A stretch of DNA of 64,000 nucleotides from Lachancea mirantina. Lineage: Eukaryota; Ascomycota; Saccharomycetes; Saccharomycetales; Saccharomycetaceae. The stretch spans positions 744,001-808,000 of the forward strand of contig LT598468.1 of the NCBI GenBank assembly GCA_900074745.1, given 5' to 3'. The first letter of the stretch is position 1, and the number at the start of each line of letters is the position of its first letter. A program made the position numbers and the translations under genes. Under the pieces are notes generated by a model. It did not search any database, had not been told where the DNA came from, and saw nothing but the letters and a program-made list of their open reading frames with translations. This document shows, one piece after another, positions 31,515 through 41,994 of the stretch.

Positions 31515-34334
31515 TTAGACTAAACCTTCAACGGTACTATCCAAGTTCATTTGTGTCCAGTCTAATCTCCAAAACCGTGGAGTCTTGAAGATATCTGTTT
31601 CATTTTTCTCGCCGGATTTGAATGGCTGGATTGGCATGTGTTGTATCCTTTTGTTATAGATCGTTAGGATGTGGACGTGGGCTATCGCAGTACACAGTAG
31701 CATGACAAGCATTCCAACGGATAAACGATATTCGGCAGATAGAGCAAATAGGCCTACCAAGCAAATTTCTAAGCAGTAGATGCCAGCATAGAGCTGCAAC
31801 AAGGCTTGGGGATAAAGCATTCCCATTGTATCGGAAGCGTTTAAACAGAATCCCATGCCTTCAAGGGAGCATTTGAACGAAAAAAAAAGCAAAGCAAACG
31901 TCGCGCACGCCAGAGGCAAAATCAGCGGCGCAATCACACTGTAAACGATTGTAACACTTGCTAATGTGGAAAATAACGAAAATCTTGAGGCTGTATTGAA
32001 AACCGTGAGCTTAAGAGCCCTTTCACGCTGCTTTCTGGGTGTGTCGTCGTTAAAACGATAATAAACAGCATCCGAAATCAACTCGCTAATCTTGAGCAGA
32101 TTCCCTCCTGAGTTTGCCAGGCCTCTGATGAGAATGAAGGAATAGAAAAAATTGGCGCTCTTGGGCAAATTGCTTGCAAGAAGCTTTGGAATACCAGAAG
32201 GATCGTATAGTATCTTTTCAATCATAATGGGCACACCTGAAGATATTGTCACGACGAGGAAAATGTGGATGAAAAAGAATACGAATAGCCATTGTTCAAT
32301 ATCCCTTTCAATCTCTGCTCCCGTTCTCCTGCCCTTGAGAACACTCAACTGTCTGAAAATCCATGGAGCAAATTCAGTCAAAAATATCAAAGTCAGAATT
32401 GGTAAAAGGTTCGATGTCGCTGCAGATATAATGGAATTTTCTGGGTTCAGCCAGTTGAGATGGGGTACCAACGCTACAGCGTATTGGATCTGTGAAACGA
32501 GACCAACAAATGCTATTGGTATAGCCCATCCAACAGTGATAATGACTGAAATAGCGTTAGATATACAGACCCGGAAAAAAACCCAAAACCAATTCGAACA
32601 AGTTAAATTGCGCCACAGAATGTCCTGAGGGTTAATACCTAATATCTTGTCAGTTACTCGTGGCGCCTTTTCCGGAAGAAGTATTTCGCTGAAAAGGTTA
32701 GCTGTGTTGCATTCCTTGAATTGAATGAAGACTTTTCCGTATATTGTTTTTGAGCTCTGAGGGATTCGTTGGGATCCGATATTACGGATGTCCTCATTTG
32801 AACGCAAAGTTCCGTAAGTATGCGGGCGAAAGCAATTGGTGATTTCAAGGCGATCCCAGTCCGAACAGGTTTTTCTATAATTTTTGAGCAAGGTGTCGAT
32901 TTGCTTATTGAGCAAATAGCAATACTTTCTCGAGCTCAAGTACAAGATTGGCCACAGTAACGTCAGCGCGATGACATGATTTTTGAAGAGGTTCACTTTG
33001 ACCTCTTTCCTCAAGCATCTAAACTTCAAGGATTTGGTTGTCGCTGTAATGTTTTTGATGCGGTAGATGTGCCTGCACCGTTTTCCAAATCTTTGTACCG
33101 ACAAGGCAAACTCCAACTGCTTTTGATCTTCGGGTTCACGAGAAAAGCTGGTAGTTCTCTGCGCTCTCGGAGAATGCAGCGTGGAGGGTGTTCTGTGCTG
33201 GAAGGGGGCAGCTTCGGGTAGTGAGGCAGGGTCCCGTGAGTTTGCTATGCGCTTTTGGGGATCGCCCTCTGATATAGCCACCTCAGCCTCGGCTGCTGCA
33301 AGTAATGATTCGACTTTGTTCAGAATTTTTTGCACTTTGGCCTCATAGCGTTTACACTTTTGAACGACTCGCGGAACGAAACATATATGGTCAATGCAAT
33401 CCGGTACTATTCCGTGGAAATAATTAAATAGATTGGAGTGATCTTCGATCCAAGCAGCGGGAACGTTTTCAACGTAAAGAACTTCATGGAATCGAACGGA
33501 CGGGGAAGTGCGCTTACTCCAGGTTACGTTTTTCTGCCGGACATAGAATTCCAACTCGGAAAGAAGCATAATGTGAAACCAAATGATAACAAAGATACTA
33601 AGCACAAAGTGAAGAATTAATCTTTTAGAGTGCTGAGGAGCTATGTTTGACATCGAGAGCTTGTCTAACCCATGACTTGGAGGCAAGGCTCGTGCATCTT
33701 TAAATGTGGTAAAATTTGCGTCTTGCCTAGTAAAATTCGAAAAAAATTCAGGCTTGATTGTTTGCGCAGTCATTTCGTTGGGACCTGAACTCCAATGCAC
33801 AGGTATCAATATCGGGTTGTTAACAATCGCTATTGAAAAGAAAAACACCGCCAGTACTTTCAGAAATCGAAGGAAAAAAAACACATCTAAACCTGCAGAA
33901 TCTTTGAAATGGCTCAAAGGCATTTTCCAAGTGCATGTGATCCACTCAAAATAGGGTGGTTGTCTTTTCAGAGGTTTTTCACTTAAAAGCTCTTCTAGGT
34001 ATCTTCCAATGTGATATATCCTGGGCATTTTTCTCCTCAAAAGCGTAAAAGCAAACAATTGAAATATCCAAACTATCAAAGCCAGCAATACACTCGATAG
34101 AAAAGCTTTTGGAGAAATTCCTACATGCCGATGTGCAGAACCTGTTCGTGCACTATTCAAAAAATGCGCTAGCAATTTACTCGTTAAGTTATGCACATGA
34201 TCATCGTAGGTGTTCTCTGTTCCATCAAATTTCAGCAACACTAACGAAGACGATTCATCTAAATCTGCATACGAATGAACATATTTCGAAAGTAAACCCG
34301 CCAGATCATCGCCAGAAGTGTCGTTTAGTCTCAT
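31515..34334 (-). CDS. SPO75: Spo75-like membrane protein of the TMEM63/OSCA (CSC1-like) family
   Basis: Member of the eukaryotic family that includes the OSCA/TMEM63 mechanosensitive channels and yeast Csc1, Rsn1, Phm7 and Spo75; S. cerevisiae Spo75 is needed in sporulation. The 939 residues (868 in S. cerevisiae) show an N-terminal helix near 65-90 and two more by about 210. A long cytosolic loop with basic and Ser-rich sequence follows, then a block of about eight helices from roughly 580 to 900. The tail is short. Position (convergent with MMM1, then COX16 and ORC3) fits YLL005C. No clear middle-sporulation element was found in its short promoter. Confidence 0.88.
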   Translation of the reverse strand: MRLNDTSGDDLAGLLSKYVHSYADLDESSSLVLLKFDGTENTYDDHVHNLTSKLLAHFLNSARTGSAHRHVGISPKAFLSSVLLALIVWIFQLFAFTLLRRKMPRIYHIGRYLEELLSEKPLKRQPPYFEWITCTWKMPLSHFKDSAGLDVFFFLRFLKVLAVFFFSIAIVNNPILIPVHWSSGPNEMTAQTIKPEFFSNFTRQDANFTTFKDARALPPSHGLDKLSMSNIAPQHSKRLILHFVLSIFVIIWFHIMLLSELEFYVRQKNVTWSKRTSPSVRFHEVLYVENVPAAWIEDHSNLFNYFHGIVPDCIDHICFVPRVVQKCKRYEAKVQKILNKVESLLAAAEAEVAISEGDPQKRIANSRDPASLPEAAPFQHRTPSTLHSPRAQRTTSFSREPEDQKQLEFALSVQRFGKRCRHIYRIKNITATTKSLKFRCLRKEVKVNLFKNHVIALTLLWPILYLSSRKYCYLLNKQIDTLLKNYRKTCSDWDRLEITNCFRPHTYGTLRSNEDIRNIGSQRIPQSSKTIYGKVFIQFKECNTANLFSEILLPEKAPRVTDKILGINPQDILWRNLTCSNWFWVFFRVCISNAISVIITVGWAIPIAFVGLVSQIQYAVALVPHLNWLNPENSIISAATSNLLPILTLIFLTEFAPWIFRQLSVLKGRRTGAEIERDIEQWLFVFFFIHIFLVVTISSGVPIMIEKILYDPSGIPKLLASNLPKSANFFYSFILIRGLANSGGNLLKISELISDAVYYRFNDDTPRKQRERALKLTVFNTASRFSLFSTLASVTIVYSVIAPLILPLACATFALLFFSFKCSLEGMGFCLNASDTMGMLYPQALLQLYAGIYCLEICLVGLFALSAEYRLSVGMLVMLLCTAIAHVHILTIYNKRIQHMPIQPFKSGEKNETDIFKTPRFWRLDWTQMNLDSTVEGLV

Positions 34335-34424
34335 CTGTGTACTTAATTGAATATCAACGAAGTTGATCAGTGGTCACTTTATCTTATAACGACATTAAGT
34401 TTTGTAACCTTTGGGTAACCTGTT

Positions 34425-34430
34425 CACGTG
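34425..34430. promoter_or_regulatory. CACGTG box before COX16
   Basis: The box is embedded in TTCACGTGAT, a Cbf1-type context. It lies in the 189 bp between the divergent SPO75 and COX16 starts, 99 bp before the COX16 ATG. Confidence 0.5.
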
Positions 34431-34523
34431 ATGGAATGATCAATTTATGAGGTCAAATTATCCATCTTGACCAAGAGATTTAACACCGCCCTCTCTTTGA
34501 AAGCAGGAGTCGTGGAGAGAAAG

Positions 34524-34880
34524 ATGTCGTTTGAAACACGTAAGTTCAGATCGAGAAAGGAGCAGTTAGCGTTTGAGGCCTCTATGGCTGGGAAGTATCA
34601 GAAACTTTTAAAGAAAAATCCTTTTCTGTATTTTGGACTTCCGTTTTGCTCGATGATAGTACTTGGTTCATATTGGCTATCGACTTTCACTGAAGTGAGG
34701 TACCAGCGGCATGATCGAAGGATTCAGGAGTTGAATGAAGATGATCTTGTCAAATTAGCTTCAAATGGTCGGAAATTCGATTTGAAAGAGGAGTATTATA
34801 GATTACAAGGGCTGGGAGAACAGGACTGGGAACCCGTGAGAGTACCAAGATTAGAAGGCGAGTCAGAGAACGTTTGGTGA
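34524..34880 (+). CDS. COX16: Cytochrome c oxidase assembly protein Cox16
   Basis: Cox16 is a small mitochondrial inner-membrane protein needed for Cox1 maturation and complex IV assembly. Starting at MSFETRKFRSRKEQ, which aligns with the S. cerevisiae N-terminus, it has 118 residues, the same as that protein. The frame is open for 19 codons upstream, to an ATG at 34467, but those residues do not resemble Cox16. One transmembrane segment lies at about 33-55, followed by the conserved EEYYRLQGL and DWEPVRVPR motifs and the exact ending NVW. It corresponds to YJL003W. Confidence 0.97.
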   Translation: MSFETRKFRSRKEQLAFEASMAGKYQKLLKKNPFLYFGLPFCSMIVLGSYWLSTFTEVRYQRHDRRIQELNEDDLVKLASNGRKFDLKEEYYRLQGLGEQDWEPVRVPRLEGESENVW

Positions 34881-35495
34881 TCGCCAAATGTGTTGAGCTA
34901 CCCCACGAGAAGTTGCCAGGGGCAGGTCTGCGAGCAGGTATCCTTACACCCTTTCATAAGTTGTCAGCGGCTTGCATGTCCTCGCTTAGCGAGTTAATGG
35001 GAGACGGGCTTGTGTGGTCTCTGATTTATATGCATAGGCGTGATGAAAAAGTTTTCGGAGTGATTTCTCGACAAGTGCACTTACTGCAAAAACAGACCGC
35101 TTACTGACAACGGGCAAGGACTAAAACGAATAAACGCAATCAGATTACTTTAGGTTCTAGCCACAGAAAAAATAAAACACAACCGCTCTGGCCGCGAGAC
35201 GGATTGGGACGGATTAGCTTGTGGCATGTAAATAATTATCTCATACACTTGTTAGGAACGCAAACTCGTCAAAAAACAGCCAATGATCGGTACACTAGCA
35301 ACATTGCTTGAAAGTTTCTAAAATTAAGCATTAACTCCTAGTAAGTACGCCTATGGAAACAATTTTCAACAGTTTTCACATTGAATTTATATTTTTCAAG
35401 AATGGTGAGCCCTTCGAAAAACTACTCGGTAAGAGTGATTGATCTCCAAATAGAGCCATTGCACTACGTGGATCGCCGCGGAAGATCGATCAATC
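34881..35495. other. Intergenic region between COX16 and ORC3
   Basis: The stretch is 615 bp. A 77-codon plus-strand frame overlaps the COX16 end, but it looks random and has no family resemblance. AT-rich runs occur from about 35220 on. I see no RNA gene. Confidence 0.5.
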
Positions 35496-37409
35496 ATGCG
35501 ACTCAATGACTTCACCGAAACTCAGAAGACTCATCACACGGTGTACCCCAGGTTCGAGAAATCTCAGAATGATACCGATCATTTAATTCCTTTCCAAAGA
35601 CTTTTAAATGGTAATGAGTCGCAAGAAATGGTCCATAAGAGATGGGAACTTTACAACCAAGTACATTCTCAATATCATTTACAGGTGGATGAGATATTAA
35701 GAAAGATTGAGATCAATCTACATGGAGAAATTGGTAGGGTTCTCACGACAACCTCTGAAACGAACAACTCTAATACATTCAAGTGTTTGTTTCTGTTGGG
35801 CTCTGATAGCACTACAACAATAAATCTGCCAGAAACGGATTCTACGATCAAAAGTGCCCTTATCGATTTGACTCCGAAAGAGTCTCCGAATATTCGAATG
35901 ATGCTGAGGAGGTCCATGTTCAAACTTCTCACCGCCATGGAACCCGCAATGGCCTCTGTTGAGAAAGAGGAAATGACGGAAGGAGATCTCGATGTAATGC
36001 TAGAAGGCTCTGAACCACCAGAATCAGATGTTAAAGGAGGTCTGTCGTTGTTAGGAATTTCTTACGACTTGTCGCTACTCGAAAACTTCTATTCCATTTT
36101 TCGAACCAAATTGAAGCTAATCTTGAACTTCAAGGACGTTGACTCTTTCAACTTTCAAGTTCTAGATGACTTCATAGTCCTGCTCAGCTCAGCTCTCCGA
36201 CATGATTTTATTGAAATTTGTTTGGTTTTCAACATTAACACCAACGTTTCCAACATTGAAAAGAACCTTAAGCAATCAACCATTAGGCTAATCAAGAAGA
36301 GTTTAAAGCAATTGGATCTTTCTCGAAATAAGGGCTTCAAGTACTGCAATGAGGTTTTTCTAAGTTTCCTGAACACAGTTGAGGGCAAATTAAACCTGTC
36401 TCCAGATTTTGTCAAGTTTATTCTAGACAAAATGAGCAATAATACGACCCATAATCTACAACTCCTGGTTAAAATACTAGACTTTTCGCTAATGTCGTAT
36501 TTTTTCCAGAATCCTTTTTCGGTATTCATTGACCCTACTAACGTCATCCATTTTAGTGAGAGCTACGTGTCACCTTTACTTCGTTGTCCTACTTTCATGA
36601 ACTTCATAGATGGACTAGTGGGTGAACATGCTCCAGGCGAAGAGATACATTCGCTACTGGAGAACAAGAACTCCAGCTTAGAGGAATTTTTCGCGGAGTT
36701 TTTGGTGCGCGAAAATCCTGTAAATGGTCATCTAAGAATTGTGACTAACATCCTGGAAAATGTCGTTGGCATTTCAAATTACAATTTAATTGAGCTTTAT
36801 TATCATTTATTGATCGGCAGTTTGTCTACGTACGCAAAGAAATGGCCTGCGTGCGACAAGCACGCCGAGTTTTTCAATTTTGAGCCAGTGGACATCATGT
36901 TCCAAGAACTTTTTACCCTAACTAATAGCAAAGAGTTATTCACACAATCGCTTTTCCCGCTTTTCAGGTCGAACCTGGAAGACAACCTCATCAATTCAGA
37001 ACGAATCTTACCACCGAGTACGGAGCAACGTGATGAAGCCATGACACGCACAGAGTCTCTTGATGACTTAATTGATCTGCCCATGTGTCGTCTGTTTAAT
37101 CTGTACAGGGAGGGCAGTGCTTTGATAAACGTTTTCGATTTCTATACAGCTTTCAGGGAAACTTTACCTCAAGAGGAGCTGTTTGAGCGCTTAGCAGCCA
37201 TTATAGATTCTCACGAAATAAATCTGAGCGAGGAGCTCATAGAGGAGCTCCAAAAAATGAGAGGTGAAGGCAAGGAAGCTTTTTTGGATAAGGTTGCTGT
37301 TGCTTGGTGCCTTCAGACAATCTCCGAATTCCAGCATATTGGCATATTGAAGTTTTACAATTCCAAGTCTTACGAGGCTCTTGAAAAATGCATATGGAGA
37401 GGTCTTTGA
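35496..37409 (+). CDS. ORC3: Origin recognition complex subunit 3
   Basis: Orc3 is a core subunit of the six-protein complex that marks replication origins and loads Cdc6 and Mcm2-7. The 637 residues (616 in S. cerevisiae) align well along the whole length. Landmarks are HTVYPRFEKS near the start, KRWELYNQVHSQ, LLGSDSTTTI, LTPKESPNIRMMLRRSM, NLQLLVKILDFSLMSYFFQN, EFLVRENPVNGH and the conserved end EKCIWRGL. The AAA-like domain occupies the first half and the winged-helix part the end. It matches YLL004W. Confidence 0.98.
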   Translation: MRLNDFTETQKTHHTVYPRFEKSQNDTDHLIPFQRLLNGNESQEMVHKRWELYNQVHSQYHLQVDEILRKIEINLHGEIGRVLTTTSETNNSNTFKCLFLLGSDSTTTINLPETDSTIKSALIDLTPKESPNIRMMLRRSMFKLLTAMEPAMASVEKEEMTEGDLDVMLEGSEPPESDVKGGLSLLGISYDLSLLENFYSIFRTKLKLILNFKDVDSFNFQVLDDFIVLLSSALRHDFIEICLVFNINTNVSNIEKNLKQSTIRLIKKSLKQLDLSRNKGFKYCNEVFLSFLNTVEGKLNLSPDFVKFILDKMSNNTTHNLQLLVKILDFSLMSYFFQNPFSVFIDPTNVIHFSESYVSPLLRCPTFMNFIDGLVGEHAPGEEIHSLLENKNSSLEEFFAEFLVRENPVNGHLRIVTNILENVVGISNYNLIELYYHLLIGSLSTYAKKWPACDKHAEFFNFEPVDIMFQELFTLTNSKELFTQSLFPLFRSNLEDNLINSERILPPSTEQRDEAMTRTESLDDLIDLPMCRLFNLYREGSALINVFDFYTAFRETLPQEELFERLAAIIDSHEINLSEELIEELQKMRGEGKEAFLDKVAVAWCLQTISEFQHIGILKFYNSKSYEALEKCIWRGL

Positions 37410-37512
37410 TTATATTCATCCTTCTTCAGAACAAAGTTTATTTAATTTTAGGTACAGTGTATATTTTTGGAGGCAAATGATTTTAAGATTGCAAATGCAT
37501 CCTCTGCTAAAG

Positions 37513-38913
37513 TTACTGGCTCTTTAGAACGAAAAAGGCAATCAAAGCACAAAAAATGTAGGCACCAATCGATAAAGGCTTTTTGTACAAGGACTGGGAT
37601 GATAGTTTGTACACTACCAGAAGCTGTCCCTTCGACAAATCATCCACCATATTTTTGTACTGAATTGAGATTTTCGTGTGCCCCTCACGCAGGTCAAAGT
37701 AGGACTTTTTGTGCGAAACCTCCTGTGCATGGAAAGGAATTTGGGATTCAACCTGTACCACTTGAGAGCCCTCTGGAAGATACACCGAGAGACTGACGTT
37801 GTCATAAAACGTGTTAACAGGCCCGTCAAGAATTGGCACTGACAAAATGTAAGTCTCGTCTTCTTTGCTTTCATGCAAGAACTGGCTTAAAGCGTTTGTC
37901 CAGCCTATAGTGAAATTGAATCTCCAGCCGCCGAAAAGAGGATATCTCGGTTTCAAGATAAGGCGATCGCCAAAAACGCGGTATGTTGAAACCATACCCA
38001 CCAGGTCAGTAAAGTATGTGTCCGACGCCTCAGCAGGTAGAGGTATCTCGAGAGTTGCCAAATGATTGCCCTTTTTCAAAGCAAGTTGCTTTTTCATATA
38101 ATCGGCTCTTGAAAATCCACTTTCCAGTGGCGCGGCGTCATTGACTAGCTCAAAGTATTCCTCAAATTGTAAAGTTTCAGCCCAATGCGAAGCCCAAATA
38201 CCCCTTTCAAGATTGTTTACCCTGGGAAAAGACCCGTCATGAGGATAAGAGATCGTGAAAATCGGACTTGGCTCGAAAGGCGGAATGCTCGCGCTCGTTT
38301 TGAGAGCTAAACCGCCTTTTGTTGAAACTGGGGCGAGTTTTGAGTTTTCAGAAGCTTGATGGGAAAATTCAGAGGCACCTGAAAATTCGATGGAGTAATG
38401 CAAAGTTTCGTAGTTCGAAAGTGGCAGTTCATCAATGGTGATTAGCATGGTTTGGCGATCACCCAGGGCAATACGCTCTGGAAATGGTCTACGACCAGTA
38501 TTGTGCGCAAAGCGTACAACGATATCAATTTCATCACCTGGGCTGACGGATGCTGGCAAGGTTATCAACGCAAAAGTCAAAGAGTTTTCTTCAGAAGCCG
38601 GTTGGTCATGAACTATACCGCTATCAATGAAAGCATTGACATCCTTCAGAGAAGCAGACAAATACGACAAAGTTTCAGCCACAAATGAAGGCAATGCAAA
38701 GTAGTACTTGTCGTTCGCAATAGAATCTATGTTTTTTATGCGGATCTCCGCCGTTTCTTGTAGGTATGACTTGCTAACATCAACTCTTCTCTTATAATCA
38801 ATGTTTTCCCAGGTTTGAGGATATCCATTGGCAGGTGTCGTTGCAGCAACAGCCTGAACAAGAAGAATCACAATCGCTGTGAGGGCAATTCGAACATTGA
38901 TCATCCTTCCCAT
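37513..38913 (-). CDS. OST1: Oligosaccharyltransferase subunit Ost1 (ribophorin I)
   Basis: Ost1 is an essential subunit of the ER oligosaccharyltransferase that transfers the glycan to Asn of nascent proteins. A signal peptide covers about residues 4-24 (MINVRIALTAIVILLVQAVA). The luminal ribophorin I domain then fills most of the protein, with WENIDYKRRVDVSKSYLQET and the conserved YPLFGGWRFNFTIGW. A single C-terminal helix (IGAYIFCALIAFFVL) ends in a very short tail. Length is 466 residues against 476. It matches YJL002C and shares a very short divergent promoter (68 bp) with SFI1. Confidence 0.97.
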   Translation of the reverse strand: MGRMINVRIALTAIVILLVQAVAATTPANGYPQTWENIDYKRRVDVSKSYLQETAEIRIKNIDSIANDKYYFALPSFVAETLSYLSASLKDVNAFIDSGIVHDQPASEENSLTFALITLPASVSPGDEIDIVVRFAHNTGRRPFPERIALGDRQTMLITIDELPLSNYETLHYSIEFSGASEFSHQASENSKLAPVSTKGGLALKTSASIPPFEPSPIFTISYPHDGSFPRVNNLERGIWASHWAETLQFEEYFELVNDAAPLESGFSRADYMKKQLALKKGNHLATLEIPLPAEASDTYFTDLVGMVSTYRVFGDRLILKPRYPLFGGWRFNFTIGWTNALSQFLHESKEDETYILSVPILDGPVNTFYDNVSLSVYLPEGSQVVQVESQIPFHAQEVSHKKSYFDLREGHTKISIQYKNMVDDLSKGQLLVVYKLSSQSLYKKPLSIGAYIFCALIAFFVLKSQ

Positions 38914-38981
38914 GTTTCAGTCCTGATTAGGTTCTTTCGATGCGAAACGTACTTCATATATGAATAGTTCGCTGTAGGAAC

Positions 38982-41894
38982 TTGTTTTCATCAATTTTGA
39001 CGAAGTATGATCGGTACAAGTTACAGCAAAACATGAGCGATTCGAGCACCCGAGAGCTCTTGTCCAATCGCCGAAAAGATCCTCCATATGAATCCACCGC
39101 ATCATTGATCAATGATGGGCTTTGTCGGTCTACTGGGTCCTTAGTTAGTGGAAATCTCAGTGAATTATTGAGAAAAGTAAAAATGGGATCGACTCAGCGT
39201 CCACATATTGATATCGATATTGGAGAGAATTTAGGACAAGCATGGGATCAGGAGCATTTCCGGTCTTCTGTCTCTTCTGTTTTTGAAAATCATTCATTGG
39301 AAGGTACGAACTCTTCTTCGAAAGGTGAGGTTCGAGATGAAGTGGAACTGCTAGAGCGAATCTCGCTTCTTTTAGAAAGCAACAGCCTGTCTCCAGACTT
39401 TGGCTACGTTTTTCGTAATTACCTTATACTGCTTCATGAGAAGGGCTGTTTTCCGGAGGATGATTATTATTTTCGCGTTGTAAAGGAAGGCGTGTTAGAA
39501 GCGCAAGACCTCTCTGCCGATTTTGCCAAAGTGCTCGAATTGTTCCTTTTCAATCCAGTCAATGGCGACATGAAGCTTGCGTTGCTGGAGTATGAGGTGG
39601 ACAAAGCAGTTCTAATTCGCTCTCTAGAGGCGTGGAAACTACAGTGGCAGGGATTGCGAAACTTGGATCGGTTACAAAACGTGTGGAACAATTACGTCGC
39701 TCAAAGGGCGTACATTTGTTGGCAGAAAGCTTTAAAAGAGAATATCTATCACTCTCACGAGGAAGCTAGCAATTTCAGAAATTTTCAGTTGAAGTCTAAT
39801 ATGCTCTCCAGGTGGATATCTCACATGGATACTTTTGATTTGAAAGAAACAGTTGCCAATGGGTTTTTCCTTCAAAAGCGGTTAGTTATTTTCGCCAAAA
39901 AATTCGATGAGATATTACAGCGTTCTAAAAGTGCCGAGGAATTTCGGCAAAATAGTATAGTTCTCGCTGCATGGCGTTCTTGGAAACTGAAATCACAAGC
40001 TTTTCAGCTCCGACACCGACTAGAAAAAAAGAAGCTCATAAACTGCATGAATCTCTTGTTGAGACGCCAGCAGGCTTCTTTGGAGGTGAGCGAGAAGGCC
40101 AGAATTTTATTCGAATTCGTTCTAAAAGAAGGCAGCTTGAAGAAGTGGGAAGAGCGAATGACAGATGTGAGGAGAAAAGAAGACGTTGCTAACAATTTTC
40201 AGTCATATTATCTAAAGAAGGAAGCGTTTTCCCATGTTAAAATGGCAAGCTTAAGGAAAGAGTATGAGAGAGCTGCTAGGCGATCGGTGAATTCTTCTCT
40301 ACTCCGATTTTGCTTCAAAAATATTTGGCATAAGCGGCATCGCGAGGCGAGACAGGTCAGACAGTTTCTAGCGACAAAAAGTTTAGGTGAATGTCACAGT
40401 TATTTTGATCTCTGGAGACAAAGAACTGAAGCGGTTAAAGCGGCTACCACATTTTGTGAGAATGAGTTGAAGAAAAGGGCCGGTAAAAGGTTTAGAACAG
40501 GACTTCGAGCATACGATTACTCAAAGTCATGGCGTCTTAAAAAAGGAAGGAGAGCGATTGCAAGGTGGCGCCATGAAACAGCGCTGCAAGAGAGATTGAG
40601 AAAGATGAACGATAAGAGTCTGAGCAGCTTTTGGGTAATATATCGCACCAAATATTTCCAAGAACTCAAAAACGCGGGGAAGGCCGATGTACTACGTGAA
40701 CTTCTCTTGACGCGCTTTTTTTTCTTTAAGTGGTTAGAGAGGAAGCAGCGCGTCATGGACTTACAGCAGAAGGCCTATATACAGGAGAAATTCAAGGCAA
40801 TCCATTTTCTCAGGAAAGGAGCCTTGCATTCCAAAGAAGTTAAACTGCTACTACAAATTCGAGATATGAAACTTAGTAACAGGCCTATTATGATGAAGTA
40901 CATGAACGTTTGGAGAGAAAATTTACGCATCCAATTAAAATTGCGGAGGGAATCTATGTTAGATCAATACTTGATTTTCAAAGGTCGTTCGCGTCTGCAG
41001 CTGTTTTTTAATGAGTGGTTTAGTATCTTTCAAAGTTACACCGTGGATTGCGTTCGAATGAGTCAAATTCTATCACAAAAGCATTTACGCACTATGTCCT
41101 TTGGGGCGGTGAGGCGAAAATTCGATATTTACAGTTCCTGGTTTCTTGTATCTGAACGACTGAACCGACAGTCTGTTCTTCTGAAGTTCTTTTCGCAAAT
41201 GCGAACAAAGCTAGCTACTCTAGAAATGATGGATGCTCAGGCCACTGAACAGATCTCGGCAGCAAACGCTCGCTCAGTTGTCAAGTGCTTAAACAATTGG
41301 TCTATGAAGCAGCTAAAATGCAGGCGAAATAGTGACACTGTGGTAATTTTCCGGCGCCGGTGGGATAGAGCCACTCAGAGAGCCGTATTGGCTCTCTGGA
41401 GAGAAAAGGTATACACGGAACGGGAGGATTCTCGGCTACATCACAACACTGAGACTTTCAAGCTTTCTACAACTCACCATCTCACTACACCTTCTAGATA
41501 CCGAGAAACAAATCAGCCGGTGCCAGACTCAGAACTGATCAAGCGGAATCGTATGGAAGCCATGAAAACTCAGTATCAGCGAGCAAGGCGCGCAATACCT
41601 AGTCCTATAAAATCGTCCGAGTCCCTTAATAAATCAGCCAAGAAGCGACTTACGTCAAGCACAGAAGATTCAGGTCAGAAGTTCCCGTCACCTCCAAAAT
41701 TGGACCTCAATAAGGTAAACTCAAGGCTGGCAAATAAAGGTGAACATATTAGCTTCAAGGCTATTCCGAAGGCCACTTTTAGTCCATTGGCTTCCCCAAA
41801 ACGTGAAGAAAGTTACGAATACTACCCTGTGCTTGACAGGACCTCTTTAAGTGAAGGAACCGATGACTTTAATGACTCGCCAACGAGAAGATGA
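38982..41894 (+). CDS. SFI1: Centrin-binding spindle-pole half-bridge protein Sfi1
   Basis: Sfi1 is a long helical filament on the half-bridge of the spindle pole body that binds Cdc31 (centrin) along its length and is needed for pole duplication. The middle, from about residue 200 to 830, is built from repeated helical units with the Trp-centred Sfi1 signature, for example AYICWQKAL, SMLDQYLIF-type leaders and LSRWISHM, LAAWRSWK, FFKWLERK, LALWREK. The C-terminal 140 residues are Ser/Pro/Lys-rich with SP sites, the likely Cdk-regulated tail. The total is 970 residues against 946. An internal Met at residue 18 (MSDSSTREL) may be the real start. Confidence 0.93.
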   Translation: MFSSILTKYDRYKLQQNMSDSSTRELLSNRRKDPPYESTASLINDGLCRSTGSLVSGNLSELLRKVKMGSTQRPHIDIDIGENLGQAWDQEHFRSSVSSVFENHSLEGTNSSSKGEVRDEVELLERISLLLESNSLSPDFGYVFRNYLILLHEKGCFPEDDYYFRVVKEGVLEAQDLSADFAKVLELFLFNPVNGDMKLALLEYEVDKAVLIRSLEAWKLQWQGLRNLDRLQNVWNNYVAQRAYICWQKALKENIYHSHEEASNFRNFQLKSNMLSRWISHMDTFDLKETVANGFFLQKRLVIFAKKFDEILQRSKSAEEFRQNSIVLAAWRSWKLKSQAFQLRHRLEKKKLINCMNLLLRRQQASLEVSEKARILFEFVLKEGSLKKWEERMTDVRRKEDVANNFQSYYLKKEAFSHVKMASLRKEYERAARRSVNSSLLRFCFKNIWHKRHREARQVRQFLATKSLGECHSYFDLWRQRTEAVKAATTFCENELKKRAGKRFRTGLRAYDYSKSWRLKKGRRAIARWRHETALQERLRKMNDKSLSSFWVIYRTKYFQELKNAGKADVLRELLLTRFFFFKWLERKQRVMDLQQKAYIQEKFKAIHFLRKGALHSKEVKLLLQIRDMKLSNRPIMMKYMNVWRENLRIQLKLRRESMLDQYLIFKGRSRLQLFFNEWFSIFQSYTVDCVRMSQILSQKHLRTMSFGAVRRKFDIYSSWFLVSERLNRQSVLLKFFSQMRTKLATLEMMDAQATEQISAANARSVVKCLNNWSMKQLKCRRNSDTVVIFRRRWDRATQRAVLALWREKVYTEREDSRLHHNTETFKLSTTHHLTTPSRYRETNQPVPDSELIKRNRMEAMKTQYQRARRAIPSPIKSSESLNKSAKKRLTSSTEDSGQKFPSPPKLDLNKVNSRLANKGEHISFKAIPKATFSPLASPKREESYEYYPVLDRTSLSEGTDDFNDSPTRR

Positions 41895-41994
41895 CGATGA
41901 CAGATGACACTTCAAATAGAACCATCTTATAGTTAGGTTGCATCTGTATCACATAGTACGTGTGTGTCGATTTCATCTTCTGAAATAGTAAAAA

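Noticed and set aside
34467-34523. Upstream in-frame start for COX16
   Set aside because: The 19 extra residues are absent from Cox16 proteins; starting at 34524 gives exactly the family length.
34874-35107. 77-codon frame after COX16
   Set aside because: It overlaps the COX16 end, has no family resemblance and no coding-like pattern.
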